Positions 51,522-59,087 of a stretch of DNA of 64,000 nucleotides are shown here, piece by piece. Each line of letters begins with the position of its first letter. Position 1 is the stretch's first letter. Both the position numbers and the translations under genes were made by a program. The notes beneath the pieces were generated by a model. The model was not told the origin of the DNA. It did no database searches and saw only the letters and a list, made by a program, of their open reading frames with translations. The stretch comes from Hoeflea_A sp965216535 (GTDB lineage: Bacteria > Pseudomonadota > Alphaproteobacteria > Rhizobiales > Rhizobiaceae): NCBI GenBank assembly GCA_965216535.1, contig OZ244175.1:4774001-4838000 (forward strand), in the 5' to 3' direction.

Positions 51522-52118
51522 ATGAAAATTCTGTATTCGCCCGCTTCCCCTTATTCCGCCAAGGTGCGCATGGCCGCTCACTATTGCGGGTTTGAGTGCG
51601 AAAGCGTGCCGACCGACACAAATGCTGATCCGGACCTGCTGATCGACAGCAATCCTCTCGGGAAAATCCCGACCCTTATCGATGACAATGGTCGGGCCAT
51701 CTACGACAGTCGGGCGATCATGCAGTATCTGGATCGGTTGAGCGGTCGCAACCTGTTTCCGCGCAATGCCGACAAGCGCACCGAAGCGGAACTCCTCGAA
51801 GCGCTGTGCGATGGAACGACAGACTGTCTGCTGGCGATCGTCTACGAGCGTCGCTTCCGGCCCGAGGACAAGGTTCACTCACCCTGGATTGACCGGCAAT
51901 GGTCCAAAGTTGAACGGTCGCTCGATATGCTCAACGACAATCTTCCACGAACGGCCAAAAAGCTGCACGGAGGGCACTTCGCCCTGGCGGGACTGCTTGG
52001 TTACCTGGCATTGCGTTTCGAAGGCCAATGGGAGCGCGGGCGCCCGAAATTGAAGAATTGGCCGACCAAATTCGCGAAATTCTTCCCAGAGCACGACCAG
52101 CTCAAACCGCAGGGCTGA
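51522..52118 (+). CDS. Glutathione S-transferase family protein
   Basis: A 198-residue GST. The N-terminal thioredoxin-fold domain carries ILYSPASPYSAKVRMAAHY (residues 3-21), the cis-Pro segment LGKIPTLIDD and DSRAIMQYLD (GSH contact near 65-74); the C-terminal helical domain follows. The Ser in SPYS/SPASPYS is the likely catalytic position. A strong GGAGGA precedes the ATG at 51522. Substrate unknown; the neighbours give no hint. Confidence 0.9.
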   Translation: MKILYSPASPYSAKVRMAAHYCGFECESVPTDTNADPDLLIDSNPLGKIPTLIDDNGRAIYDSRAIMQYLDRLSGRNLFPRNADKRTEAELLEALCDGTTDCLLAIVYERRFRPEDKVHSPWIDRQWSKVERSLDMLNDNLPRTAKKLHGGHFALAGLLGYLALRFEGQWERGRPKLKNWPTKFAKFFPEHDQLKPQG

Positions 52119-52243
52119 GGCAGCCTTGTTGACCGATTGTTCACAGCGGCGTCATTGTGTTTTTCTTCTGTGATCCTATATCCAAAGGGCCCCTCTCCGC
52201 GACATGGGGCCCCAGATAACAAGCTCCGGAAGCTCGCGCCTTT

Positions 52244-53185
52244 ATGTTCAGTTTCGCCATATTGATTGCCGGGCTTATCCTGCTTCTTTTTGCAGGGGAC
52301 TATCTGGTCCGTGGCGCGGTGGCGCTTGCTGAGAAACTCGGGATCAGTCCGCTAATCATCGGCCTGACTATCGTCGCCTTCGGCACATCTGCGCCGGAAC
52401 TCTTTGTTTCTCTCGAGGCGGCGTTCAACAACGCCTCCGGGATTGCCCTCGGCAACGTCGTTGGGTCAAACATTGCCAACGTCCTGCTGGTTCTCGGCGC
52501 CCCTGCCCTGATCAAACCGGTCGGTTGCAAGGAAGACGGGCTGCGGTTCAGTCTTGCCGTCATGTGTTTCATGACCGGCCTCCTCATGGCCATCATGGCA
52601 ACCGGCTGGCTGTCTCGCTTCGACGGGATGGTTCTCTTTGCATTGCTTTGCATCTTCTTGTTCCGACAGTTCCTGAACGCGCGGAAGAGCCGGAAGGAAC
52701 AGGTTTTTGGCGATTATCACGACGAAATCGATGAACTGCCGACCGAGAATTCAAAGATCGTCGCATACCTGCTGTTCGGCCTGATCGGCCTGCCGCTGGG
52801 CGCTTCGCTCACCGTCAACGGTGCGGTCGATATCGCCCGCATGCTCGGCGTCTCCGAGGCAGTCATCGGTCTGACCGTTGTCGCCATCGGTACGTCGCTG
52901 CCTGAACTGGTTACCTCTGTCATGGCCGCCTGGCGCGGCAGCGCCGCAGTGGCGATCGGAAACGTCGTGGGATCCAACATTTTCAACATCGGGGCGATTC
53001 TCGGCATTACCAGTATGGTTCACCCGCTCCTGGTTCCCGGCCGCATCGTTTATCTCGACATGTGGATCATGGCCGCCACGACTGTCCTGCTGACGGTGCT
53101 TGCAGTGGGTTCGCGTCCGATCTCTCGCTCCGGCGGCACGGTGATGCTGGCGCTCTTCGTCGGCTACATCGTCTTCGTCTTCTGA
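52244..53185 (+). CDS. Calcium/sodium antiporter (YrbG/CaCA family)
   Basis: A 313-residue, 10-helix cation exchanger. The two inverted alpha-repeats each have the signatures: IVAFGTSAPELFVSLEAAF with NVVGSNIANVLLVLG in the first half, and VVAIGTSLPELVTSVMAAW with NVVGSNIFNIGAILG in the second. A short acidic loop (HDEIDELPTEN) lies between them. It would exchange Ca2+ or K+ against Na+ or H+ across the inner membrane. The RBS is weak. It is a single gene upstream of uvrC. Confidence 0.93.
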   Translation: MFSFAILIAGLILLLFAGDYLVRGAVALAEKLGISPLIIGLTIVAFGTSAPELFVSLEAAFNNASGIALGNVVGSNIANVLLVLGAPALIKPVGCKEDGLRFSLAVMCFMTGLLMAIMATGWLSRFDGMVLFALLCIFLFRQFLNARKSRKEQVFGDYHDEIDELPTENSKIVAYLLFGLIGLPLGASLTVNGAVDIARMLGVSEAVIGLTVVAIGTSLPELVTSVMAAWRGSAAVAIGNVVGSNIFNIGAILGITSMVHPLLVPGRIVYLDMWIMAATTVLLTVLAVGSRPISRSGGTVMLALFVGYIVFVF

Positions 53186-53288
53186 TCTCTTGATTTCTTG
53201 ATAAAGCGACCTCAGCGTCGGTCTGCTGTCGGACCGTGACGCGGCGAATGCTATATAGACCCTGAAATTCGATTCAGGCAGGACGCGA

Positions 53289-55304
53289 ATGGTACGGCCA
53301 ACGGAACCCCGACACGAGACGCGAAGACAGGGTGGAACTGGTGATGCGATGCCGGTGCCGAGAGAGGAGGAAATCTGGAAAGTCGCAGGCGATCCTGAAA
53401 AGGGTTTGAAGGGGCCGGAACTTATACAGGCCTACGTCAAACGGCTGCCCAACGGTCCGGGTGTCTATCGCATGCTCAACGAAGGCGGCGATGTGCTCTA
53501 TGTGGGCAAAGCGCGCAGCCTGAAAAAACGCGTCACCAGCTACGCTCAGGGCCGTGGTCATACCAACCGCATCGAGAGCATGATCCGGCTGACCGCACAG
53601 ATGGAATTCGTCTCCACGCGCACGGAGACAGAGGCCCTGCTGCTGGAAGCCAATCTCATCAAACGCCTGCGGCCGCGCTTCAATGTGCTGATGCGCGACG
53701 ACAAGTCGTTTCCCTATATCCTGCTGACGGAAGACCACGAGGCTCCAGGAATCTACAAGCACCGTGGCGCGCGGTCGCGCAAAGGATCTTATTTCGGTCC
53801 CTTCGCCTCCGCGCAGGCGGTCGACCGGACGATCAATTCCCTGCAACGGGCCTTCCTGCTGAGGACCTGCACGGATTCGGTCTATGAAAGTCGCACCCGA
53901 CCTTGTCTGCTCTACCAGATCAAACGCTGTGCGGGGCCATGCACCGGCGAGGTGTCCGTCGAAGACTATTCCCGCATGGTCGATGAGGCCCGAGGGTTCC
54001 TGTCCGGCAAAAGTCACACAGTCAAGTCCACCATGTCCGAGGCAATGCAAAAGGCCTCCGAGGACCTCGATTTCGAGACCGCAGCGATCTATCGCGATCG
54101 GCTGGCTGCCCTGTCCCACGTACAGAGCCATCAGGGTATCAACCCGCACACGGTCGAAGAGGCTGACGTATTCGCCATTCATCACCAGGGCGGAATGAGT
54201 TGCATCCAGGTCTTCTTCTTTCGCACCGGGCAGAACTGGGGCAACCGCGCCTATTTCCCGAAGGCCGATGCAGCAATGCCGGCGGAAGAAGTGTTGGGGG
54301 CATTCCTGGCCCAGTTCTATGATGACAAGCCCTGCCCCCGGCAAATCCTCGTCTCTCATTCGTTCGAGGAACAGGTCCTCCTGGCCGAGGCGCTGTCGAT
54401 ACGGGCGCGGCACAAAGTGACGATCAGCAAGCCACAGCGTGGCGAGAAACGCGACCTCATGCGCCACGCTGAAGCCAATGCCAAGGAAGCACACGGACGT
54501 CGGCTGTCGGAGACCTCTACCCAAGCCAATCTTTTGCGCGGCCTGGCCGAAACCTTCGGCCTGGAGCGGCCGCCTCGGCGCGTCGAGGTCTATGACAATT
54601 CCCACATCATGGGCACCAATGCAGTGGGCGGCATGATCGTCGCCGGCCAGGATGGCTTTATCAAAAACCAGTATCGCAAGTTCAACATCAAATCGAAGGA
54701 CCTCACACCGGGCGACGATTTTGGCATGATGCGCGAAGTGATTGAGCGTCGCTTTACCCGCCTGGTGAAGGAGCACGGTCGGCCGGAACGGCCCAATGGC
54801 GATGTCAGTGACGCGGATACCGATGAGGACACGACCACGCCACCGTGGCCCGATGTCTTGCTGATCGACGGCGGCAAGGGCCAGGTTTCGGCCGTCATGT
54901 CGGTGCTCAACGAATTGCAGATTGCCGACTGTGTCGACGTCATCGGGGTCGCCAAAGGTGTTGATCGCGATGCCGGCCGCGAACGGTTCTTCATCGATGG
55001 CAAATCGGACTTTTCCTTGCCGCCCCGCGATCCGGTGCTCTATTTCATACAGCGGCTGCGCGACGAGGCGCACCGTTTCGCCATCGGCACACACCGAGCT
55101 CGTCGCAAGAAGGAAATGATCAAGAACCCGCTCGATGAGATTGCCGGCATCGGTCCCGCCCGCAAGCGTTCGCTGTTGCATCATTTCGGCACCGCCAAGG
55201 CGGTGTCGCGTGCCGGGATGGACGACCTTGTCGCTGTCGAGGGGATTTCCGAGGCCATGGCCAAGCTCATTTACGACCATTTTCACGAAGACCAGCGGAC
55301 GTAA
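53289..55304 (+). CDS. uvrC: Excinuclease ABC subunit C
   Basis: A 671-residue nuclease of nucleotide excision repair that makes both incisions. Domains in order: GIY-YIG (GPGVYRMLN with VLYVGKARSLKKRV, about 58-85), a Cys-rich region (RPCLLYQIKRCAGPC), a UVR helix pair (KASEDLDFETAAIYRDRL), the RNase H-like domain (VEVYDNSHIMG, VLLIDGGKGQVSAV) and a C-terminal helix-hairpin-helix (IAGIGPARKRSLLHHFGTAKAV). An ATG at 53349 is an alternative start. It is 92 bp upstream of pgsA. Confidence 0.96.
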   Translation: MVRPTEPRHETRRQGGTGDAMPVPREEEIWKVAGDPEKGLKGPELIQAYVKRLPNGPGVYRMLNEGGDVLYVGKARSLKKRVTSYAQGRGHTNRIESMIRLTAQMEFVSTRTETEALLLEANLIKRLRPRFNVLMRDDKSFPYILLTEDHEAPGIYKHRGARSRKGSYFGPFASAQAVDRTINSLQRAFLLRTCTDSVYESRTRPCLLYQIKRCAGPCTGEVSVEDYSRMVDEARGFLSGKSHTVKSTMSEAMQKASEDLDFETAAIYRDRLAALSHVQSHQGINPHTVEEADVFAIHHQGGMSCIQVFFFRTGQNWGNRAYFPKADAAMPAEEVLGAFLAQFYDDKPCPRQILVSHSFEEQVLLAEALSIRARHKVTISKPQRGEKRDLMRHAEANAKEAHGRRLSETSTQANLLRGLAETFGLERPPRRVEVYDNSHIMGTNAVGGMIVAGQDGFIKNQYRKFNIKSKDLTPGDDFGMMREVIERRFTRLVKEHGRPERPNGDVSDADTDEDTTTPPWPDVLLIDGGKGQVSAVMSVLNELQIADCVDVIGVAKGVDRDAGRERFFIDGKSDFSLPPRDPVLYFIQRLRDEAHRFAIGTHRARRKKEMIKNPLDEIAGIGPARKRSLLHHFGTAKAVSRAGMDDLVAVEGISEAMAKLIYDHFHEDQRT

Positions 55305-55396
55305 CCGCGTCGCTCTGCAAGGTTTCACCGAAAGCCGTGTTGACGGATCGCGTTGCGGCCTATTTGTATGGGCACGAAGTCACCGAGCGGAATCCT

Positions 55397-55978
55397 ATGG
55401 CATCGCAGACCTACAATATCCCGAACCTGCTTACGTATGGACGCATCGCTGCCGTTCCGCTGATCGTGCTGTGTTTCTTCGTCGAAGGCCGGCTGCACGG
55501 GTCGGACCTCGCCCGGTGGAGCGCGCTCGGCCTCTATATCGTTGCCTCGGTCACCGATTTCTTCGACGGCTACCTGGCACGCATCTGGAACCAGATGTCG
55601 AATATCGGCCGCATGCTCGATCCGATCGCCGACAAACTGTTGGTCTCATCGATCCTGTTGCTGCTTGCTGCTGACGGGACGATCGCCGGCTGGACGATCT
55701 GGGCGGCAATCATCATCCTGTGCCGCGAAATACTGGTTTCGGGTTTGCGGGAATACCTGGCCGAGCTGAAGGTATCTGTTCCGGTCACCTGGTTGGCCAA
55801 ATGGAAAACCACGGTGCAGATGGTTGCGATCGGCTTTCTGCTCGCCGGGCCGGCGGGCGACAAGGTGATACCCTACATTACCGAGATCGGGATCACGCTC
55901 TTGTGGATCGCAGCTGTGATCACGATCTATACCGGATACGATTACTTTCGCGCCGGTTTGAAGCACGTGATCGAATAA
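55397..55978 (+). CDS. pgsA: CDP-diacylglycerol-glycerol-3-phosphate 3-phosphatidyltransferase
   Basis: A 193-residue membrane enzyme of phosphatidylglycerol synthesis. The N-terminus YNIPNLLTYGRIAAVP and the CDP-alcohol signature TDFFDGYLARIWNQMSNIGRMLDPIADK match PgsA, followed by REILVSGLREYLAELKVSVPVTWLAKWKTT, typical of this subfamily. ATG at 55397 is selected from the family N-terminus. It is between uvrC and moaD on the plus strand, a conserved alphaproteobacterial order. Confidence 0.93.
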   Translation: MASQTYNIPNLLTYGRIAAVPLIVLCFFVEGRLHGSDLARWSALGLYIVASVTDFFDGYLARIWNQMSNIGRMLDPIADKLLVSSILLLLAADGTIAGWTIWAAIIILCREILVSGLREYLAELKVSVPVTWLAKWKTTVQMVAIGFLLAGPAGDKVIPYITEIGITLLWIAAVITIYTGYDYFRAGLKHVIE

Positions 55979-55997
55979 TCGAGCAGGATCGACAGCC

Positions 55998-56252
55998 ATG
56001 GTCAAACTTGTCTATTTCGCCTGGGTGCGCGAACGGATCGGCATGAACGAAGAGGAAATCGACCTGCCGGACACCGTCATTACCGTGGCGGACCTGATCG
56101 ATCATCTGAGAGGTCGCGGCGATGGATATGAGGCGGCACTTGCCAATCCCGACGTCATCCGCGTTGCCATCAATCAGGAGCACAGGCAGCACGGAGACCG
56201 TCTGGGCGATGCGCGGGAGATCGCGCTTTTCCCGCCGATGACTGGAGGCTAG
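55998..56252 (+). CDS. moaD: Molybdopterin synthase small subunit MoaD
   Basis: An 84-residue ubiquitin-fold sulfur carrier. The C-terminal FPPMTGG ends in the Gly-Gly that becomes thiocarboxylated. The start MVKLVYFAWVRERIG is typical. It gives sulfur to precursor Z with MoaE. The gap to moaE is 2 bp. The GGATC region upstream gives a moderate RBS. Confidence 0.94.
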   Translation: MVKLVYFAWVRERIGMNEEEIDLPDTVITVADLIDHLRGRGDGYEAALANPDVIRVAINQEHRQHGDRLGDAREIALFPPMTGG

Positions 56253-56254
56253 GC

Positions 56255-56740
56255 ATGTCCGCAGAGCCCACGGTCCGTGTGCAGCGGGACGATTTCGATA
56301 CAGCCGCTGAAGTAGCCAGCCTCTCGGCCGAAAGCGCCGACATCGGCGCGGTCGTCACGTTCACCGGCCTTTGCCGTGATGAACACGGCACACTGGCTGC
56401 ACTCGAGCTGGAGCACTATCCGGGTATGGCCGAGGCCGAAATCAGACGTATCGCTGACCGTGCGATGGAGCGTTGGCCTCTCGACGGCATGACCGTCATC
56501 CACCGCTTTGGCCAGATTCGGCCACGGGAGAATATCGTCCTCGTCGCGGCCGTTTCACGCCACCGCGATGCGGCGTTCGAAGGCGCGCGGTTCATGATGG
56601 ATTTTCTGAAATCCAACGCGCCGTTCTGGAAACGCGAAATCGGCATGGACGGTACGCAGGGTTCCTGGGTCGATGCCCGCGACTCCGATGGCGCGGCGCT
56701 GAAACGCTGGGATCAGAGCACAAAAAAAACGCCGGGGTGA
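56255..56740 (+). CDS. moaE: Molybdopterin synthase catalytic subunit MoaE
   Basis: A 161-residue subunit that converts cyclic pyranopterin monophosphate to molybdopterin together with MoaD. Characteristic: GAVVTFTGLCRDEH near residue 30, then ALELEHYPGMAE, MTVIHRFGQIRPRENIVLVAAVSRHRDAAFEGARFMMDFLK and APFWKRE with the active-site Lys. The last codons (KKTPG and stop) lie inside the terminator of the convergent ndk gene. It is coupled with moaD. Confidence 0.95.
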   Translation: MSAEPTVRVQRDDFDTAAEVASLSAESADIGAVVTFTGLCRDEHGTLAALELEHYPGMAEAEIRRIADRAMERWPLDGMTVIHRFGQIRPRENIVLVAAVSRHRDAAFEGARFMMDFLKSNAPFWKREIGMDGTQGSWVDARDSDGAALKRWDQSTKKTPG

Positions 56741-56749
56741 TCCCCGGCG
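56722..56749 (-). terminator. ndk terminator inside the 3' end of moaE
   Basis: On the minus strand an 8-bp perfect stem (CGCCGGGG/CCCCGGCG, loop ATCA) is followed by eight T residues, 26 bp after the ndk stop. On the plus strand the eight A residues code for Lys of MoaE and the moaE stop codon sits in the loop. Confidence 0.93.
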
Positions 56750-56774
56750 CCATGCAATTTCTGTTCTGGATGGA

Positions 56775-57197
56775 TCAACCGACGACTTCGGTTCCAGAGA
56801 ACCAGTAGGCGATTTCCTCGGCAGCCGTTTCCGGGGCATCCGATCCGTGCACGGAGTTTTCGCCGATCGACAGGGCGAAGAGCTTGCGGATGGTTCCTTC
56901 CGCGGCGTCGGCCGGATTTGTGGCGCCCATGATTTCACGGTTCTTGGCAATGGCATTTTCACCTTCGAGCACCTGGACGATGGTCGGACCGGAAGACATG
57001 AACTCGGTCAACTCGCCGAAGAAGGGCCGTTCCTTGTGAACTGCGTAGAAGCCTTCGGCTTCGCGCAGGCTCATCCAGACGCGCTTGGAAGCGACGATGC
57101 GCAGTCCTGCGTCTTCGAACATCTTGGTGATGGCGCCGGTGAGGTTGCGCTTGGTGGCATCGGGTTTGATCATCGAAAAGGTGCGTTCGATCGCCAT
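56775..57197 (-). CDS. ndk: Nucleoside diphosphate kinase
   Basis: A 140-residue enzyme moving gamma-phosphates between nucleoside di- and triphosphates. Signature: IERTFSMIKPDATKRNLTG at the N-terminus, MGATNPADAAEGTIRKLFA, and the catalytic His in SVHGSDAPETA near residue 117. AAGGA precedes the ATG. A strong terminator follows. It is convergent with moaE. Confidence 0.96.
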   Translation of the reverse strand: MAIERTFSMIKPDATKRNLTGAITKMFEDAGLRIVASKRVWMSLREAEGFYAVHKERPFFGELTEFMSSGPTIVQVLEGENAIAKNREIMGATNPADAAEGTIRKLFALSIGENSVHGSDAPETAAEEIAYWFSGTEVVG

Positions 57198-57307
57198 GAT
57201 CTGCAGTGTCCTTGTTTGCGATTGCGGGAGAATTTGCGCGCTCTATAGCCCTGCGACGCGGGCAATACAAGCCCGCGCCGAATGTCAACTTTGGGTCTGG
57301 TCTGCGG

Positions 57308-58000
57308 TCAGGCGGCCGCCTTTACCGCACGACCCACGCCACCATGTAGATCGAGGCAACGCTCGAACCAATCAGCTACCGGATCGCCATCCTCGAGAAT
57401 GCGTGTGCGTGACGTCGTCCGCGCCCATTGAAAGGCGCCGAAAACAATGTAGTCGCAAAACAACGGACCATCGCCGCCCAAGAAAGGCTGGCGCTGCAGC
57501 ACCATCCGCATCGGTTCGAGTTTCGGGGAGAGACTCCCCACGCGCTCCTGGCCTGCAGCGACAATCTCCTCCAATGTGCGACCGAACCGGGCCTCACGGC
57601 TCTGGCGGAAATAATCCTGGTCCTTTGGCGCCAGCATCGCATGAATGTCGAGCATCAGCGCTCCGCCGATAACCGCATGGATTTGTGTCGCTGCCCAGGT
57701 CTCGAAAAAACGGGCCATCGCGATGCCGCCCGGTCCGCCGAAGAGGCTCGGCCGATCCGGATAGGTTTCGTCAAGATAGACCGCGATGTCGAATGAATCA
57801 CGGACAACTCTGTCTCCGTCGCGAATGACGGGAACGCTCTTACCTTCCCCGTCCTCGATCTCGGGTATAGCGGTAAATGGAACCTGAGATCCGCTGTAAT
57901 CAAGCCCTTTGTGCGCCAGCGACAATACCGTTTTCCAGCAATGCGGGCTGAATGGCCGGGAGCTGTCGGAGCCGGCCAGTTCATAAAGGGTAATTGTCAT
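57308..58000 (-). CDS. Glutathione S-transferase family protein
   Basis: A 230-residue GST-fold protein. The N-terminal thioredoxin fold is TLYELAGSDSSRPFSPHCWKTVLSLAH, with VPVIRDGDRVVRDSFDIAVYLDETYPD as the GSH-binding half, and a helical C-terminal domain follows. It resembles the beta-etherase/YfcG-like GSTs (Ser-Arg-Pro near residue 12-14); substrate unknown. AGAGG precedes the ATG at 58000; the longer upstream frame is not GST-like. It is divergent from the FolD paralogue with 111 bp between. Confidence 0.85.
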   Translation of the reverse strand: MTITLYELAGSDSSRPFSPHCWKTVLSLAHKGLDYSGSQVPFTAIPEIEDGEGKSVPVIRDGDRVVRDSFDIAVYLDETYPDRPSLFGGPGGIAMARFFETWAATQIHAVIGGALMLDIHAMLAPKDQDYFRQSREARFGRTLEEIVAAGQERVGSLSPKLEPMRMVLQRQPFLGGDGPLFCDYIVFGAFQWARTTSRTRILEDGDPVADWFERCLDLHGGVGRAVKAAA

Positions 58001-58111
58001 TTTGACCTCTGTTGGGATGTTTGGAATTGGCGGCATTGTGCGGGTTTTGCTATGCAAATCAACTCTAACCGACTACCAGTTTTTGCAGACATGCAGATGA
58101 GGGTGCGTCTC

Positions 58112-59032
58112 ATGAAAAATGCTTATAAACTGCTCGATGGTCGCAAGATCGCGGCGGATATGCATTCGGAAATTGCTGCGGACGTTTCGTCACTCGCGGA
58201 TGCGGGTTGGCCACTCAAACTTGTGTCGATATCCATCGGTGAATCGGATGCCGCCAAGCTCTACGTGCGCAACCAGAGCCGCACCGCGAAGAAAACCGGC
58301 ATCGATTTCGAGGAGCGGGACTATCCGGCCGATACAACAGAGAAGGAGCTGCTAGGGATCATTCAGGGGCTCAACACCGATCCGCGGGTGACAGGGATCA
58401 TCATTCAGCGACCGACACCGGATCATGTCTCTGTGCGGCGACTGCAGCGCGCAGTGCATCCCTTCAAGGATGTCGAAGGCATGCACCCTTCGAATATCGG
58501 ATCCATCGTATACCAGGTGCCGAAGATGGGCCCCTGCACGGCCGCTGCTTCCGTGCACCTTTTGCGATCGACCGGGACCAATCTGACGGGTCTCGAGGTG
58601 ACCGTCATCGGGCATTCCGCAATCGTCGGCAAACCAATTGCCTTTATGCTCATGGCGGAGGGTGCAACGGTCACTGTCTGTCATCACGAGACCCGCAATC
58701 TTGCCATGCATTCGCGCGCAGCCGATGCGGTGTTCGTGGCTGTCGGCAAAGCCGGGCTGGTCACGGGCGACATGCTGAAACCCGGAGCGGTGCTCATCGA
58801 TATTGGCATCAACCAGATCGACACTCCGGACGGACCCAAAGTTGTCGGCGACGCGGATTTCGAAAGCTGCGCCGAGACCGCGGGCTGGATCACCCCCGTG
58901 CCCGGCGGCGTCGGTCCTGTGACCGTCGCAACTCTGTTGCGCAATGCAGTGACTGCCGCACAGCTTCAGCGTGATCACTACACTTCGGAATTCGGCACCG
59001 CAGACAGCGTCTACAATCTCCTGCCGCGCTGA
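58112..59032 (+). CDS. folD: FolD-family methylene-THF dehydrogenase/cyclohydrolase homologue with altered catalytic residues
   Basis: A 306-residue FolD-like protein: substrate domain at residues 1-135, NADP-binding domain with TVIGHSAIVGKP near 160, and the C-terminal GWITPVPGGVGPVTVATLLRN. Compared with E. coli FolD, the catalytic Lys of YVxxK is Gln (YVRNQ, Q55), the usual VQLPLP is IQRPTP (Gln kept at 99), the DG of KDVDG is EG (E122) and PCTPxG is PCTAAA. Loss of the Lys predicts loss of cyclohydrolase activity, so this may be a dehydrogenase-only or different enzyme; a normal FolD may exist elsewhere. The start is read from GAGGG upstream and family length; the frame is open further upstream. 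Confidence 0.85.
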   Translation: MKNAYKLLDGRKIAADMHSEIAADVSSLADAGWPLKLVSISIGESDAAKLYVRNQSRTAKKTGIDFEERDYPADTTEKELLGIIQGLNTDPRVTGIIIQRPTPDHVSVRRLQRAVHPFKDVEGMHPSNIGSIVYQVPKMGPCTAAASVHLLRSTGTNLTGLEVTVIGHSAIVGKPIAFMLMAEGATVTVCHHETRNLAMHSRAADAVFVAVGKAGLVTGDMLKPGAVLIDIGINQIDTPDGPKVVGDADFESCAETAGWITPVPGGVGPVTVATLLRNAVTAAQLQRDHYTSEFGTADSVYNLLPR

Positions 59033-59087
59033 GACTATTCCGCAGTTTTCGCTTGCCATCGGCAGCGGTCGATTCCAATAGAGCGGC

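Noticed and set aside
53274..55328. 684-codon open frame on the strand opposite uvrC
   Set aside because: It mirrors uvrC codon for codon and its protein resembles no family; long antisense frames are common in GC-rich genes.
46111..55978. Two CDP-alcohol phosphatidyltransferases as a recent duplication
   Set aside because: The proteins share only the family signature and differ in flanking sequence and neighbours, so they are old paralogues.
56722..56729. A8 tract in moaE as a programmed frameshift or sequencing error
   Set aside because: The frame stays intact with Lys codons and a stop at the expected length; the tract is explained by the ndk terminator.
57911..58111. 67-codon in-frame extension upstream of folD
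   Set aside because: It overlaps the divergent GST gene and is not FolD-like.
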